Part shown: positions 7,459 to 15,495 of the stretch, piece by piece
Layout: the number at the start of each line of letters is the position of its first letter
Numbering within the stretch: the first letter of the stretch is position 1
Source of the DNA: Ovoidimarina sp038744785
GTDB taxonomy: Bacteria; Pseudomonadota; Alphaproteobacteria; Rhodobacterales; Rhodobacteraceae
NCBI GenBank assembly: GCA_038744785.1
Contig: JBCDLX010000026.1
Span: forward strand, 1-64,000
Reading direction: 5' to 3'
Length of the DNA stretch: 64,000 nucleotides
The notes under the pieces: generated by a model
Databases searched by the model: none
Seen by the model: the letters and a program-made list of their open reading frames with translations, nothing else
Told to the model about the DNA's origin: nothing
Position numbers and translations under genes: made by a program

Positions 7459-9009
7459 ATGGACGGAACCGCCGAAGCGGGAGCCGCGAACGCGGCCAAT
7501 TGGTTCGTCGAGCGTCATCTCGACGAGGGCCGTGGGACTAAGAATGCCTTCCGTGAAGTGGGGCCCGGCGATGCCACACTGACCTACGGGGAATTATCGG
7601 ATCAGGCCGCCCACTTCGCCGGTGCGCTGGCGAGCCATGGGGTGCGGCAAGAAGAACGGATCGTGATGCTATGCCATGATACTGTCGCGTTTCCTGTGAT
7701 CTTTTGGGGCGCGCTTCGGGCCGGTGTGGTTCCTGTCCCGCTGAATACGCTTCTTGCGGGCGCGGTCTATGGCGAAATCCTTCAAGATTGCCGACCCTCC
7801 GCCCTGTTCGTGGCCGCTTCGCTTTGGGAGGTGGTCGAGCCGGTTCTTGGCCAGTGCCCATCCCTGCGCCATGTCGTGGTCGTTGGAGGCGAGGCCCCGC
7901 AGGGGACGGTATCATTTGACAACTTCGTGGCAGGCGCTGCGCCGGGTTCGATGGCTAACGTGTCTTCCGACGATGTGGCGTTCTGGCTCTATTCCTCGGG
8001 GTCCACTGGACGCCCCAAGGGCGTAAGGCATGTACACGGGGCTTTGCGGTCGACGGCAGACACCTATGGCGCAAAGGTTCTTCAGATTACCGAGGCGGAC
8101 ACGGTATTCTCTGCAGCAAAGTTGTTCTTTGCCTATGGGCTTGGAAACGCGATGACTTTTCCGATGGCCGTCGGGGCAACCACGCTTCTTTATGCCGCGC
8201 GCCCGACGCCCGACGCCGTCTCAGAGATTCTGGGAACCCATCGCCCGACGGTCTATTGCGGCGTGCCGACCCTTTATGCCGCGCTTCTTCATTACTGGGA
8301 TAGTGTGCCTGCTCCCGAAGCGCCCCTGCGCACTTGCATCTCGGCAGGCGAAGCTTTGCCCGAGGAAGTGGGCCGCAGATGGGCCGCGCGTTGGGGCTGT
8401 GATATCATGGACGGAGTGGGGTCGACCGAGATGCTTCACATCTTTCTTTCGAATGCGCCCGGTGATGTGGTCTATGGCACCTCTGGCACGGCCGTGCCCG
8501 GCTATAACTTAAGACTTGTCGATGAGACCGGTGCAGAGGTCGGCGCGAACGAGGTCGGCGAACTGCTGGTGCGGGGGGCGTCCGCTGCGGACGGATACTG
8601 GAACCAACGCGCAAAAAGTCGGGCGACGTTCGAAGGCGAATGGACGCGGACAGGCGACAAGTACGAACGTCGCGCGGATGGGCGCTACGTTTATTGCGGA
8701 CGCACCGACGACATGTTCAAGGTTTCGGGGATCTGGGTTTCCCCGTTCGAGGTTGAACAGGCGCTGGCCGCGCACCCTGCGGTTTTGGAAAGCGCTGTTG
8801 TTGCGCAGCGCGATGACGACGGGTTGGAAAAACCCAAGGCGTTCATTGTCCTCAAGGACAATAGGTTTGCGGAGACTGATAGCCTGCGAGAGTTCGTCAA
8901 AGACCAGATCGGCAAGTGGAAGTATCCCCGCTGGATCGAGGTGGTCGACGATCTGCCCAAGACGGCAACCGGGAAGATTCAGCGCTTCAAGCTGCGCGCA
9001 CCTGTCTGA
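7459..9009 (+). CDS. bclA: Benzoate-CoA ligase family protein
   Basis: Predicted 516-residue cytosolic ligase converting benzoate, ATP and CoA to benzoyl-CoA. ATP-binding loop SSGSTGRPKGV is near residues 178-188, DGVGSTEMLH near 315-325, the hinge YCGRTDDMFKVSG near 412-424, and TATGKIQRFKL at the C-terminus holds the catalytic lysine. The 120-bp gap upstream contains a TATAAG box (7419-7424) as a possible -10, and GGGAGGA precedes the ATG. The next gene overlaps its stop by one base. It supplies the substrate of BoxB. The call over other aryl-CoA ligases rests on overall similarity and on the box genes downstream. Confidence 0.9.
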   Translation: MDGTAEAGAANAANWFVERHLDEGRGTKNAFREVGPGDATLTYGELSDQAAHFAGALASHGVRQEERIVMLCHDTVAFPVIFWGALRAGVVPVPLNTLLAGAVYGEILQDCRPSALFVAASLWEVVEPVLGQCPSLRHVVVVGGEAPQGTVSFDNFVAGAAPGSMANVSSDDVAFWLYSSGSTGRPKGVRHVHGALRSTADTYGAKVLQITEADTVFSAAKLFFAYGLGNAMTFPMAVGATTLLYAARPTPDAVSEILGTHRPTVYCGVPTLYAALLHYWDSVPAPEAPLRTCISAGEALPEEVGRRWAARWGCDIMDGVGSTEMLHIFLSNAPGDVVYGTSGTAVPGYNLRLVDETGAEVGANEVGELLVRGASAADGYWNQRAKSRATFEGEWTRTGDKYERRADGRYVYCGRTDDMFKVSGIWVSPFEVEQALAAHPAVLESAVVAQRDDDGLEKPKAFIVLKDNRFAETDSLREFVKDQIGKWKYPRWIEVVDDLPKTATGKIQRFKLRAPV

Positions 9010-9794
9010 TGCCGCTGGCGCCTGGCGGGTCCTGGGTAAGGGTGGGCGACCAGTCCCTGGAATACCGTTTTTGGGGTGCAGACACGCAGGATGCTCCGAC
9101 GCTTGTAATGCTGCACGAAGGCCTGGGATCCGTCGGGCTGTGGCGCGATTTTCCAGGGCAATTGGCGAAGGCGACGGGCCTCGGGGTCATGGCCTATAGC
9201 CGGGCAGGCTACGGCGCGTCGGATGCCATACCCTTGCCGCGACCGCTGGACTACATGACGCGCGAGGCGCAATACGTTCTGACCAAGGTTCTGAGCGATC
9301 TGGGGATCGAGCGGCCGATCTTGTTAGGTCACTCTGACGGGGCGACCATCGCGGCCCTTTATGCCGCCATTTTTGATGTGCGCGGGGTGATCCTGATTGC
9401 GCCGCACTTCTTTACCGAACCTGCCGGGCTTTCTGAAATCACGCGGGCAAGGGAGCAGTTCGAAGACGGCGATCTGCGTGCGCGTCTGTCCCGCCACCAT
9501 GCAGATCCCGACTGCGCCTTCCGGGGGTGGAACGATGCGTGGCTGGATCCAGGGTTTCGAGATTGGAATGTTACAGGATCGCTTGATGACATCACCGCGC
9601 CGGTCCTGGCGATCCAGGGCGGCGACGATCCTTATGGTACGATTGCGCATGTTGAAGAGGTTGAACGCCGCGCCAGTGCACCGGTTGAGGTCCTTTTGCT
9701 CCCAGGGTGCGGCCATGCCCCGCATATGGAAGCGCCGCATATAGTTCTGCCAGCTATCGCCGCGTTTGTTGATCGTGTGGGCGATCCATCATGA
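9009..9794 (+). CDS. Alpha/beta hydrolase of the box cluster
   Basis: Predicted 261-residue alpha/beta-hydrolase. The oxyanion region is LHEGLGS near residue 35, the nucleophile elbow GHSDG places the catalytic serine at 109, and CGHAPHME near the C-terminus supplies the histidine. I start at ATG 9009, sharing one base with the ligase stop. The stop overlaps the next start. Hydrolases of this type accompany several aerobic benzoyl-CoA clusters; possible roles are cleavage of an abortive CoA thioester or a lactone. No specific substrate can be read from the sequence. Confidence 0.85.
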   Translation: MPLAPGGSWVRVGDQSLEYRFWGADTQDAPTLVMLHEGLGSVGLWRDFPGQLAKATGLGVMAYSRAGYGASDAIPLPRPLDYMTREAQYVLTKVLSDLGIERPILLGHSDGATIAALYAAIFDVRGVILIAPHFFTEPAGLSEITRAREQFEDGDLRARLSRHHADPDCAFRGWNDAWLDPGFRDWNVTGSLDDITAPVLAIQGGDDPYGTIAHVEEVERRASAPVEVLLLPGCGHAPHMEAPHIVLPAIAAFVDRVGDPS

Positions 9795-10252
9795 CACCAC
9801 CTGGGGCTGCCATGTCGGGTCAAACGACTGGGTTTCCAAACGGCCCATTCGACGGCGTTGTGTCAGAGGTCTGGCGCGGCATGTCGTCAGATGCACTTGC
9901 CGCATCAAGACCCTGGCAAAGTGGATTGCGCCTTTACCGTGAACGCAACTTTCGCGAGGCCCATAGAAGGCTGAGGGCGGTCTGGTCCGCGACGGAGGCC
10001 GGCAGTCCAGAGCGTCAGATGGTTGCCGCGGTCATGCAACTTGCCAATGCCGCCCTTGAGGGACGATTGGGACGGCAGGACGAACTGCGCCGGTTGTGCG
10101 ATCTTGCGGCGGCGCATCTTGCACATGTCCCTGTGGCGCGCGGGTTTGTGCTGGGGCTTTCAGTTGAATGGGTCCAGAACGAAGTGGCAGCGCTTCACGT
10201 TGAAATGCAAGATAGGAAATATAATGCATATCTGGATGTCGGCGGTGTATAG
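9791..10252 (+). CDS. Small DUF309-like protein
   Basis: Predicted 153-residue soluble protein, start overlapping the hydrolase stop (ATGA). The core, RERNFREAHRRLRAVW followed by a helix-rich ERQMVAAVMQLANAA, resembles DUF309, whose members carry an F-EAHE-LE-W helix pair and have no assigned chemistry. It ends the first half of the benzoate cluster. AT content rises sharply over the last 20 codons into the following promoter region. The DUF309 assignment is by pattern only. An alternative start exists at the internal ATG 9812. Confidence 0.6.
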   Translation: MTPPGAAMSGQTTGFPNGPFDGVVSEVWRGMSSDALAASRPWQSGLRLYRERNFREAHRRLRAVWSATEAGSPERQMVAAVMQLANAALEGRLGRQDELRRLCDLAAAHLAHVPVARGFVLGLSVEWVQNEVAALHVEMQDRKYNAYLDVGGV

Positions 10253-10268
10253 ATTTCGCTGTTCATAG

Positions 10269-10323
10269 TTGAAATCTAGCAGTGCGGTCTATTTAGTGAC
10301 GTGGTAATATGCAATAAATTGCA
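10269..10323 (+). promoter_or_regulatory. boxC promoter region with BoxR/BzdR-type operator
   Basis: The AT-rich gap between 10253 and 10346 contains a perfect palindrome, TGCAAT (10310-10315), AA, ATTGCA (10318-10323), 23 nt before the boxC ATG. BzdR and BoxR repressors of benzoyl-CoA pathways are known to bind TGCA-containing repeats, and a member of that family is encoded at 14572. A possible promoter is TTGAAA (10269-10274) with TTTAGT (10292-10297) at 17 bp; the palindrome would then sit just downstream of the transcription start, as expected for repression. The -10 match is weak. Confidence 0.65.
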
Positions 10324-10346
10324 AAACGTAAAACAGGGAGACCGCC

Positions 10347-12005
10347 ATGTCGAAGGTGATCGATTTTCAGACCGATCCATCGCGCTACCGCCATTGGCGG
10401 GTCGAGTACGATGGTCCGATTGCCAATCTGTTCATGGATGTGGACGAGGATGGCGGGCTGTTTGAGGGGTATCAGTTAAAGCTGAATTCGTACGACCTTG
10501 GTGTCGATATCGAACTGGCTGACATTGTCCAGCGGATGCGGTTCGAACATCCCGAAGTCAAAGTTGTCGTGATGAGATCCGCCAAGGACCGGGTGTTCTG
10601 TGCGGGTGCGAACATCCGGATGCTGGGCGCTGCCGCGCACGCGCACAAGGTTAACTTCTGCAAGTTCACCAACGAAACACGCAACACGTTCGAGGCTGCG
10701 GAAGAAGACTCGGGACAAAAGTACATCGCCGCGATCAAGGGCGCGTGTGCCGGCGGCGGCTATGAACTTGCGCTCGCCTGCAACCACATAATGCTGACAG
10801 ATGACTCCTCGTCTTCGGTCGCGCTGCCGGAAGTACCGCTTCTGGCGGTATTGCCGGGCACGGGCGGGCTGACCCGGGTCACGGACAAGCGCCGGGTGCG
10901 ACGCGATCTCGCCGACGTGTTCTGTTCCGTAGAAGAGGGTGTTCGCGGCAAACGGGCCAAGGACTGGAAGCTTGTCGACGAAGTCATTCCGAACTCTCAG
11001 TTCGACGCAACGGTTGAGGAGCGGGCGCGCGCGTTCGCGGCATCCTCTCCGAAGCCCGATGTTGCGAAGGGTATCGCGCTATCGCCCTTGGAGCGCACTG
11101 TCTCCGAAACGGGCATCTCCTATTCGACACTAGAGGTTGATATTGACCGGGCTGGGCGCGCGGCGACGATCACCGTTCATGGTCCCAAGACGGAGCCCCC
11201 GGGTTCCGGTGACGCGCTTGTTGCAGAGGACGATCAGTCCTGGATGCTGCGTGCAGCACGCGAGCTTGATGACGCGATTTTGCACCTTCGCTTAAATGAA
11301 CGCGAGGTCGGTCTTTTGGTGTTCAAGACACAAGGCGATCCGTCGATGGTTCTGGCCCATGAGGCGGCGCTTTTGGCCGACACCGAGCATTGGCTTGCCA
11401 AAGAAATCCTGCACTATTGGAAGCGTGTCCTGAAGCGGGTCGATCTGACCGCACGCTCTATGGTCGCCCTTGTCGAGCATGGCTCATGCTTCGCGGGCCC
11501 GTTGGCAGAGCTTTTGTGGGCAGTTGACAGGACCTACATGATGGAGGACGAGTTCGAGGGGGACAATCGCCCGACGGCCGTTATCCGCCTCTCGTACCCG
11601 AACTTTTCACATTACCCGATGTCGAACGGGCTTTCCCGGCTCGCCACGCGCTTTTGGGGCGACGAAGACGCGCTGGCTGCCGCGAAACAGGCGGTGGGCG
11701 AGGCGCTTGAAGCGGAAGACGCTGATGCGCTGGGGCTTGTCACGTACATCCTTGACGACATCGATTGGGACGACGAGATCCGTATTTTTCTGGAAGAACG
11801 CGCGTCCTTTTCGCCTGATGCGATGACCGGGATGGAAGCGAACCTTAGGTTCGCTGGCCCGGAGACCATGGAAACCCGCATATTCGGCCGGCTCACCGCC
11901 TGGCAAAACTGGATCTTCAACCGTCCGAATGCCGTTGGCGAAACCGGCGCACTTCAGCGCTATGGCACCGGCGTTCGTGGCGAATTCGATATGGAGCGCG
12001 TCTGA
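10347..12005 (+). CDS. boxC: 2,3-epoxybenzoyl-CoA dihydrolase BoxC
   Basis: Predicted 552-residue ring-opening enzyme of aerobic benzoate degradation. It converts 2,3-epoxybenzoyl-CoA and water to 3,4-dehydroadipyl-CoA semialdehyde and formate. The length matches characterised BoxC. The N-terminal half is crotonase-like, with VFCAGANIRMLG near residue 90 and GACAGGGYELALAC near 132, followed by LPEVPLLAVLPGTGG; the second half repeats a degenerate crotonase fold. Ribosome-binding site AGGGAG precedes ATG 10347. It is the first gene after the palindrome-bearing promoter and is followed by boxB after 79 nt. Confidence 0.95.
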   Translation: MSKVIDFQTDPSRYRHWRVEYDGPIANLFMDVDEDGGLFEGYQLKLNSYDLGVDIELADIVQRMRFEHPEVKVVVMRSAKDRVFCAGANIRMLGAAAHAHKVNFCKFTNETRNTFEAAEEDSGQKYIAAIKGACAGGGYELALACNHIMLTDDSSSSVALPEVPLLAVLPGTGGLTRVTDKRRVRRDLADVFCSVEEGVRGKRAKDWKLVDEVIPNSQFDATVEERARAFAASSPKPDVAKGIALSPLERTVSETGISYSTLEVDIDRAGRAATITVHGPKTEPPGSGDALVAEDDQSWMLRAARELDDAILHLRLNEREVGLLVFKTQGDPSMVLAHEAALLADTEHWLAKEILHYWKRVLKRVDLTARSMVALVEHGSCFAGPLAELLWAVDRTYMMEDEFEGDNRPTAVIRLSYPNFSHYPMSNGLSRLATRFWGDEDALAAAKQAVGEALEAEDADALGLVTYILDDIDWDDEIRIFLEERASFSPDAMTGMEANLRFAGPETMETRIFGRLTAWQNWIFNRPNAVGETGALQRYGTGVRGEFDMERV

Positions 12006-12067
12006 CAAGGCCCAGACGGTTCAAAGAAAATCTGGGCTTTGAGTTCTTTAAAAAGAGTTTGCCCAGA
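12006..12067 (+). promoter_or_regulatory. boxC-boxB intercistronic stem-loop with alternative pairing
   Basis: Immediately after the boxC stop, CAAGGCCCAGA (12006-12016) pairs over 11 bp, including one G-U, with TCTGGGCTTTG (12031-12041), leaving a 14-nt loop. The 5' half core GCCCAGA recurs exactly at 12061-12067, just upstream of the boxB ribosome-binding site (GGAG near 12075). The TCTGGGC strand can therefore pair with either copy, but not both. This could tune the boxC:boxB ratio or affect mRNA processing; function is inferred. Confidence 0.55.
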
Positions 12068-12084
12068 CCCAAACGGAGACCAAG

Positions 12085-13536
12085 ATGCTCGACCTGATAA
12101 ACGTCAGCTACGACACCCAGATACCCAACAATGTGAATCTAAGCTCTGATCGCAAGGTCCTGAAGGCCCTAGAGAAATGGCACCCCGGATATCTGAACTG
12201 GTGGAACGATCTGATCCCGCAGGATTTCCAGAAATCCATGGTGTATCTGCGCACTGCCGTATCGGTCGATCCTAAGGGTTGGGCCAAGTTCGACTATGTC
12301 AAAATGCCGGATTACCGCTGGGGTGTCCTGCTTGCACCGCAAAACGAGGAACGCCTGATCCCTTGCGGCGAACATGCGGGCGAAAAAGCTTGGCAAGAGG
12401 TGCCGGGCGAATACCGGAATATGTTGAAGCGATTGATCGTGATCCAAGGCGATACAGAGCCTGGATCGGTCGAACAGCAGCGGTTCCTGGGCCTGACCGC
12501 ACCGTCCCTCTATGACATGCGAAACCTCTTTCAGGTAAACGTCGAAGAGGGCCGGCATCTGTGGGCGATGGTGTACCTTCTGTTTAAGTATTTTGGCAAA
12601 GACGGCCGGGAAGAAGCGGATGATTTGCTGCGGCGGTCGTCAGGGTCCGACGAAGCGCCACGGATGCTGGGCGCGTTCAACGAAGAAACGCCGGATTGGC
12701 TGTCGTTCTTCATGTTCACCTACTTCACCGACCGGGACGGCAAGATGCAGCTTGAAAGCCTGGCACAATCAGGTTTCGACCCACTCTCGCGCACCTGCCG
12801 CTTCATGCTGACCGAGGAAGCCCACCACATGTTCGTCGGAGAAACCGGCGTCGGGCGCACGGTTCAGGCCACCGTCGATGCAATGAACGAAGCCGGCATC
12901 ACGGACCCTTACGACATCGGCAAAATCCGGGATCTGGGCGTCATCGATCTTCCGACGATCCAGAAGAAGCTGAACTTGCACTACTCGCTTTCGCTTGATC
13001 TGTTTGGGCAAGAGGTTTCGACCAACGCGGCCAACGCGTTTAACGCAGGCATCAAGGGGCGGTATATGGAGCATCGCCTGGACGACGACCACAGGCTTGG
13101 GAGCGACACCTACAAGGTGCTGGATCTGGACGGGGATGCGATTGTGGAGCGCGAGGTTCCCGCGCTGACGGCGATTAACATGCGGCTTCGGGACGACTAT
13201 GTGCGGGATGCATCGGGCGGTGTCGGGCGCTGGAACAAGCTGATCAAACGGTCGGGTGTCGCGTTCGAGTTGAAGATGCCGCACCAGTCCTTCAACCGGA
13301 TGATCGGGGTTTTTGCAGGGAAGCACTTCGACCCTGATGGCACGTTGGTGGCCGCCGAAGCGTATGAGAAGGGCGTGCCAAATTGGCTGCCTACGAAAGC
13401 CGATGGTGACTTCATCCAATCGCTTATGAAACCGTGTTACGAACCGGGCCAATACGCCTCTTGGATCGCGCCGCCGAAGGTGGGTATCGACAATAAGCCC
13501 GGCGATTTCGAATACGTCAAATTGCATATGGCATGA
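12085..13536 (+). CDS. boxB: Benzoyl-CoA 2,3-epoxidase oxygenase subunit BoxB
   Basis: Predicted 483-residue class I diiron epoxidase that forms 2,3-epoxybenzoyl-CoA from benzoyl-CoA and O2. Iron ligands fit a +5 offset from those I recall for Azoarcus BoxB: Glu125, Glu155 and His158 (in EEGRH), Asp216, Glu245 and His248 (in EEAHH). The length is near the usual 470-480. It requires reducing equivalents, normally from the NADPH reductase BoxA, which is not found in this window. The next gene encodes a flavodoxin-like protein instead. Co-directional with boxC, and the stem-loop in between may modulate its translation. Confidence 0.96.
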   Translation: MLDLINVSYDTQIPNNVNLSSDRKVLKALEKWHPGYLNWWNDLIPQDFQKSMVYLRTAVSVDPKGWAKFDYVKMPDYRWGVLLAPQNEERLIPCGEHAGEKAWQEVPGEYRNMLKRLIVIQGDTEPGSVEQQRFLGLTAPSLYDMRNLFQVNVEEGRHLWAMVYLLFKYFGKDGREEADDLLRRSSGSDEAPRMLGAFNEETPDWLSFFMFTYFTDRDGKMQLESLAQSGFDPLSRTCRFMLTEEAHHMFVGETGVGRTVQATVDAMNEAGITDPYDIGKIRDLGVIDLPTIQKKLNLHYSLSLDLFGQEVSTNAANAFNAGIKGRYMEHRLDDDHRLGSDTYKVLDLDGDAIVEREVPALTAINMRLRDDYVRDASGGVGRWNKLIKRSGVAFELKMPHQSFNRMIGVFAGKHFDPDGTLVAAEAYEKGVPNWLPTKADGDFIQSLMKPCYEPGQYASWIAPPKVGIDNKPGDFEYVKLHMA

Positions 13537-13596
13537 CCATGCGATGTCCGGCACGGCGCACGTGGCGCGCAAAAGAACCAGGTTCGAAAGGATGAT

Positions 13597-14064
13597 ATGG
13601 ACATGAAGATCGAACTTTTGTTCGGCACCGAAACCGGGACAGCCGAATACCTGTGCGATGATATCGCGGATGCGATCGGGGGTGTGGTGAGCGAGTGCAC
13701 GATCAGAAGTCTTGCCGACGTGGACCCGGACGCGCTTGACCCGGATGCCTTTTATTTCTTTGTCACTTCCACCTATGGGTCTGGCGATTTGCCGACAACG
13801 GCGCAACCCTTCGGCGACAAACTTGAAGCCCAAGCCATTGATTTGCGCGCGATCCGCTTTGCGATCTTCGGCCTGGGCGACAGAGTGTTCGATGCGACCT
13901 TCAACCAGGGGTCCGAGAAGCTGATGAACATGCTTCTGTCCCGGGGCGGCGTCATGGTGGGCGAGCGTGGGATCTATGATGCTTCCTCCTCCGACCTGCC
14001 GGAAGACATCGCTGTGCCTTGGGCCAACGACGTACTGGCGGTTCTTCAGCAAACCGCCGCTTGA
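13597..14064 (+). CDS. Flavodoxin-like FMN protein downstream of boxB
   Basis: Predicted 155-residue single-domain flavodoxin of the MioC / sulfite-reductase-flavoprotein type. The FMN phosphate loop GTETGTAEYL is at residues 9-18, STYGSGDLPTTA near 58-69 matches the second FMN loop, and FGLGDRVFDATF near 90-101 the third. No NADPH- or iron-sulfur-binding domain is present. It lies 60 bp after boxB on the same strand, with AAGGATGAT upstream, and 14 bp before the thioesterase. Its position makes it a candidate electron carrier to the BoxB diiron site in place of, or together with, BoxA. It could instead serve another reductase. Confidence 0.85.
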   Translation: MDMKIELLFGTETGTAEYLCDDIADAIGGVVSECTIRSLADVDPDALDPDAFYFFVTSTYGSGDLPTTAQPFGDKLEAQAIDLRAIRFAIFGLGDRVFDATFNQGSEKLMNMLLSRGGVMVGERGIYDASSSDLPEDIAVPWANDVLAVLQQTAA

Positions 14065-14078
14065 GGCGCATCCCGCAC

Positions 14079-14498
14079 ATGAGCCCGAAGCCATTCACGC
14101 ACGATATCCGCGTCACTTGGGGCGATTGCGATCCTGCGCGCATTGTCTACACCGCGCGGCTGCCGTGGTTTGCGCTGGACGCAATAAACGCGTGGTGGGA
14201 GCATCACCTGGGCGAAGGGTGGTACCAGATGGAGCTTGACCGCAACGTCGGCACGCCGTTTGTCCACATGTCCATGGACTTTGCCGCGCCTGTCACGCCG
14301 CGCCACACTTTGGTCTGCGCGGTCGCGCCGGTGCGGCTTGGCGATACATCAATCGAGTTTCGCGTGACCGGGCAGCAGGACGGTAAGGAATGCTTCACCG
14401 GGCGCTTCGTGTGCGTGTTCATCGTGGCCAAGGATTTTACTAAGCAGCCCGCACCCCCCGACATCCGCGCCCTCGTCGATCCCCTGATCGCAGAGTAG
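14079..14498 (+). CDS. Acyl-CoA thioesterase (4-hydroxybenzoyl-CoA thioesterase family)
   Basis: Predicted 139-residue hotdog-fold thioesterase. The WGDCDPARIVY motif at residues 14-24 matches the Pseudomonas-type 4-hydroxybenzoyl-CoA thioesterase active site, placing the catalytic aspartate at 18. I start at ATG 14079, which puts the motif at the family position. Thioesterases are frequent in box clusters, where they can release CoA from benzoyl-CoA or from dead-end analogues. That role is inferred; 4-hydroxybenzoyl-CoA itself is not an expected intermediate here. Confidence 0.87.
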   Translation: MSPKPFTHDIRVTWGDCDPARIVYTARLPWFALDAINAWWEHHLGEGWYQMELDRNVGTPFVHMSMDFAAPVTPRHTLVCAVAPVRLGDTSIEFRVTGQQDGKECFTGRFVCVFIVAKDFTKQPAPPDIRALVDPLIAE

Positions 14499-14571
14499 GG
14501 CTGCGCTATGGCCGGAAACTACGGACCTGACACGGATCGAAATACCAAATTGGGAAAGGGTTCAGAAGACT

Positions 14572-15480
14572 ATGACCACGTTCCTGGAACTGGGTTCAGG
14601 CGGTCCCTCGGATGCCGATTCGGCGGTCGAGACGCTTATTTTGCGGGTCGGGGCTCGTGTTCGAAAGGCGCGCCAGCTTAAAAATATGCCGCGCCGCGTG
14701 CTGTCCGATATTTCGGGCGTCTCTCCACGCTACCTTGCCCAGCTTGAAGCGGGCGAAGGGAACATTTCGATCGGGCTTCTGCAACGTGTCGCCATTTCGC
14801 TTGATCTGTCGCTCGATCGGCTTTTGGGCGACGATGACCCTTGGGCATCCGACGCATTGCGGGTTGCCGACCTGTTTCGCGCAGCCGCACCGGACACGCG
14901 TCGTAGGGTGTTGGACTGCTTTGCGCCCGAGTTGGGTTTCCACCGCAAGGGTCAGCGGATCTGTCTTGTCGGGCTTCGGGGGGCGGGGAAGTCGACACTG
15001 GGTGAAGCTGCCGGTGCCCGGCTTGGCCTCCCGTTCATTGAGCTGAACCGAGAAATCGAAAGCCGGTCCGGTATGCCCGTCAGCGAGGTCATGGCGCTCT
15101 ATGGTCAAGAGGGTTACCGCACGCTCGAGGCCGAGACGCTGGCACAGGTCGCGGAACGGGAAGAACGTGTGATCCTGGCGGCAGCAGGGGGCATCGTCGG
15201 GGCGCCGGATACGTACGCCATGCTGCTTGAACGGTTTCACACGGTCTGGCTTAAGACCACGCCGGAACAACATATGGAGCGGGTCCGGGCACAGGGCGAC
15301 ACACGCCCCATGGCAGGAAACGCACAGGCGATGGACCAGTTGCGTGCGATCCTGGAGGCACGTGCCCCTCTCTACGCTCGGGCCGACACCGCGCTTGATA
15401 CGTCAGCGCACAACGTGGCGCAGTCGCTTGAAGACTTGCTTCGCCTGATCTCATCTCACCGTTTCCTGGAAACCTCATAG
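14572..15480 (+). CDS. boxR: BoxR/BzdR-type HTH-shikimate kinase regulator
   Basis: Predicted 302-residue transcriptional repressor with an N-terminal XRE-type helix-turn-helix (about residues 24-86, including GVSPRYLAQLEAGEGNISIGLL) joined to a shikimate-kinase-like domain (about 128-295) with Walker A GLRGAGKS at 134-141. BzdR and BoxR have this architecture; the kinase-like domain binds benzoyl-CoA and releases the repressor from TGCA-containing operators. The palindrome at 10310-10323 is the obvious target. It sits within the cluster it would control, 73 bp after the thioesterase gene and 15 bp before the fusion dehydrogenase. Confidence 0.93.
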   Translation: MTTFLELGSGGPSDADSAVETLILRVGARVRKARQLKNMPRRVLSDISGVSPRYLAQLEAGEGNISIGLLQRVAISLDLSLDRLLGDDDPWASDALRVADLFRAAAPDTRRRVLDCFAPELGFHRKGQRICLVGLRGAGKSTLGEAAGARLGLPFIELNREIESRSGMPVSEVMALYGQEGYRTLEAETLAQVAEREERVILAAAGGIVGAPDTYAMLLERFHTVWLKTTPEQHMERVRAQGDTRPMAGNAQAMDQLRAILEARAPLYARADTALDTSAHNVAQSLEDLLRLISSHRFLETS

Positions 15481-15495
15481 AGCCGGAGCTTGCCC

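Noticed and set aside
12769..14094. A 441-codon open frame on the minus strand across boxB and the flavodoxin gene
   Set aside because: It is antisense to two clearly homologous genes; its translation is Arg/His-rich with no domain and mirrors the codon bias of the true genes.
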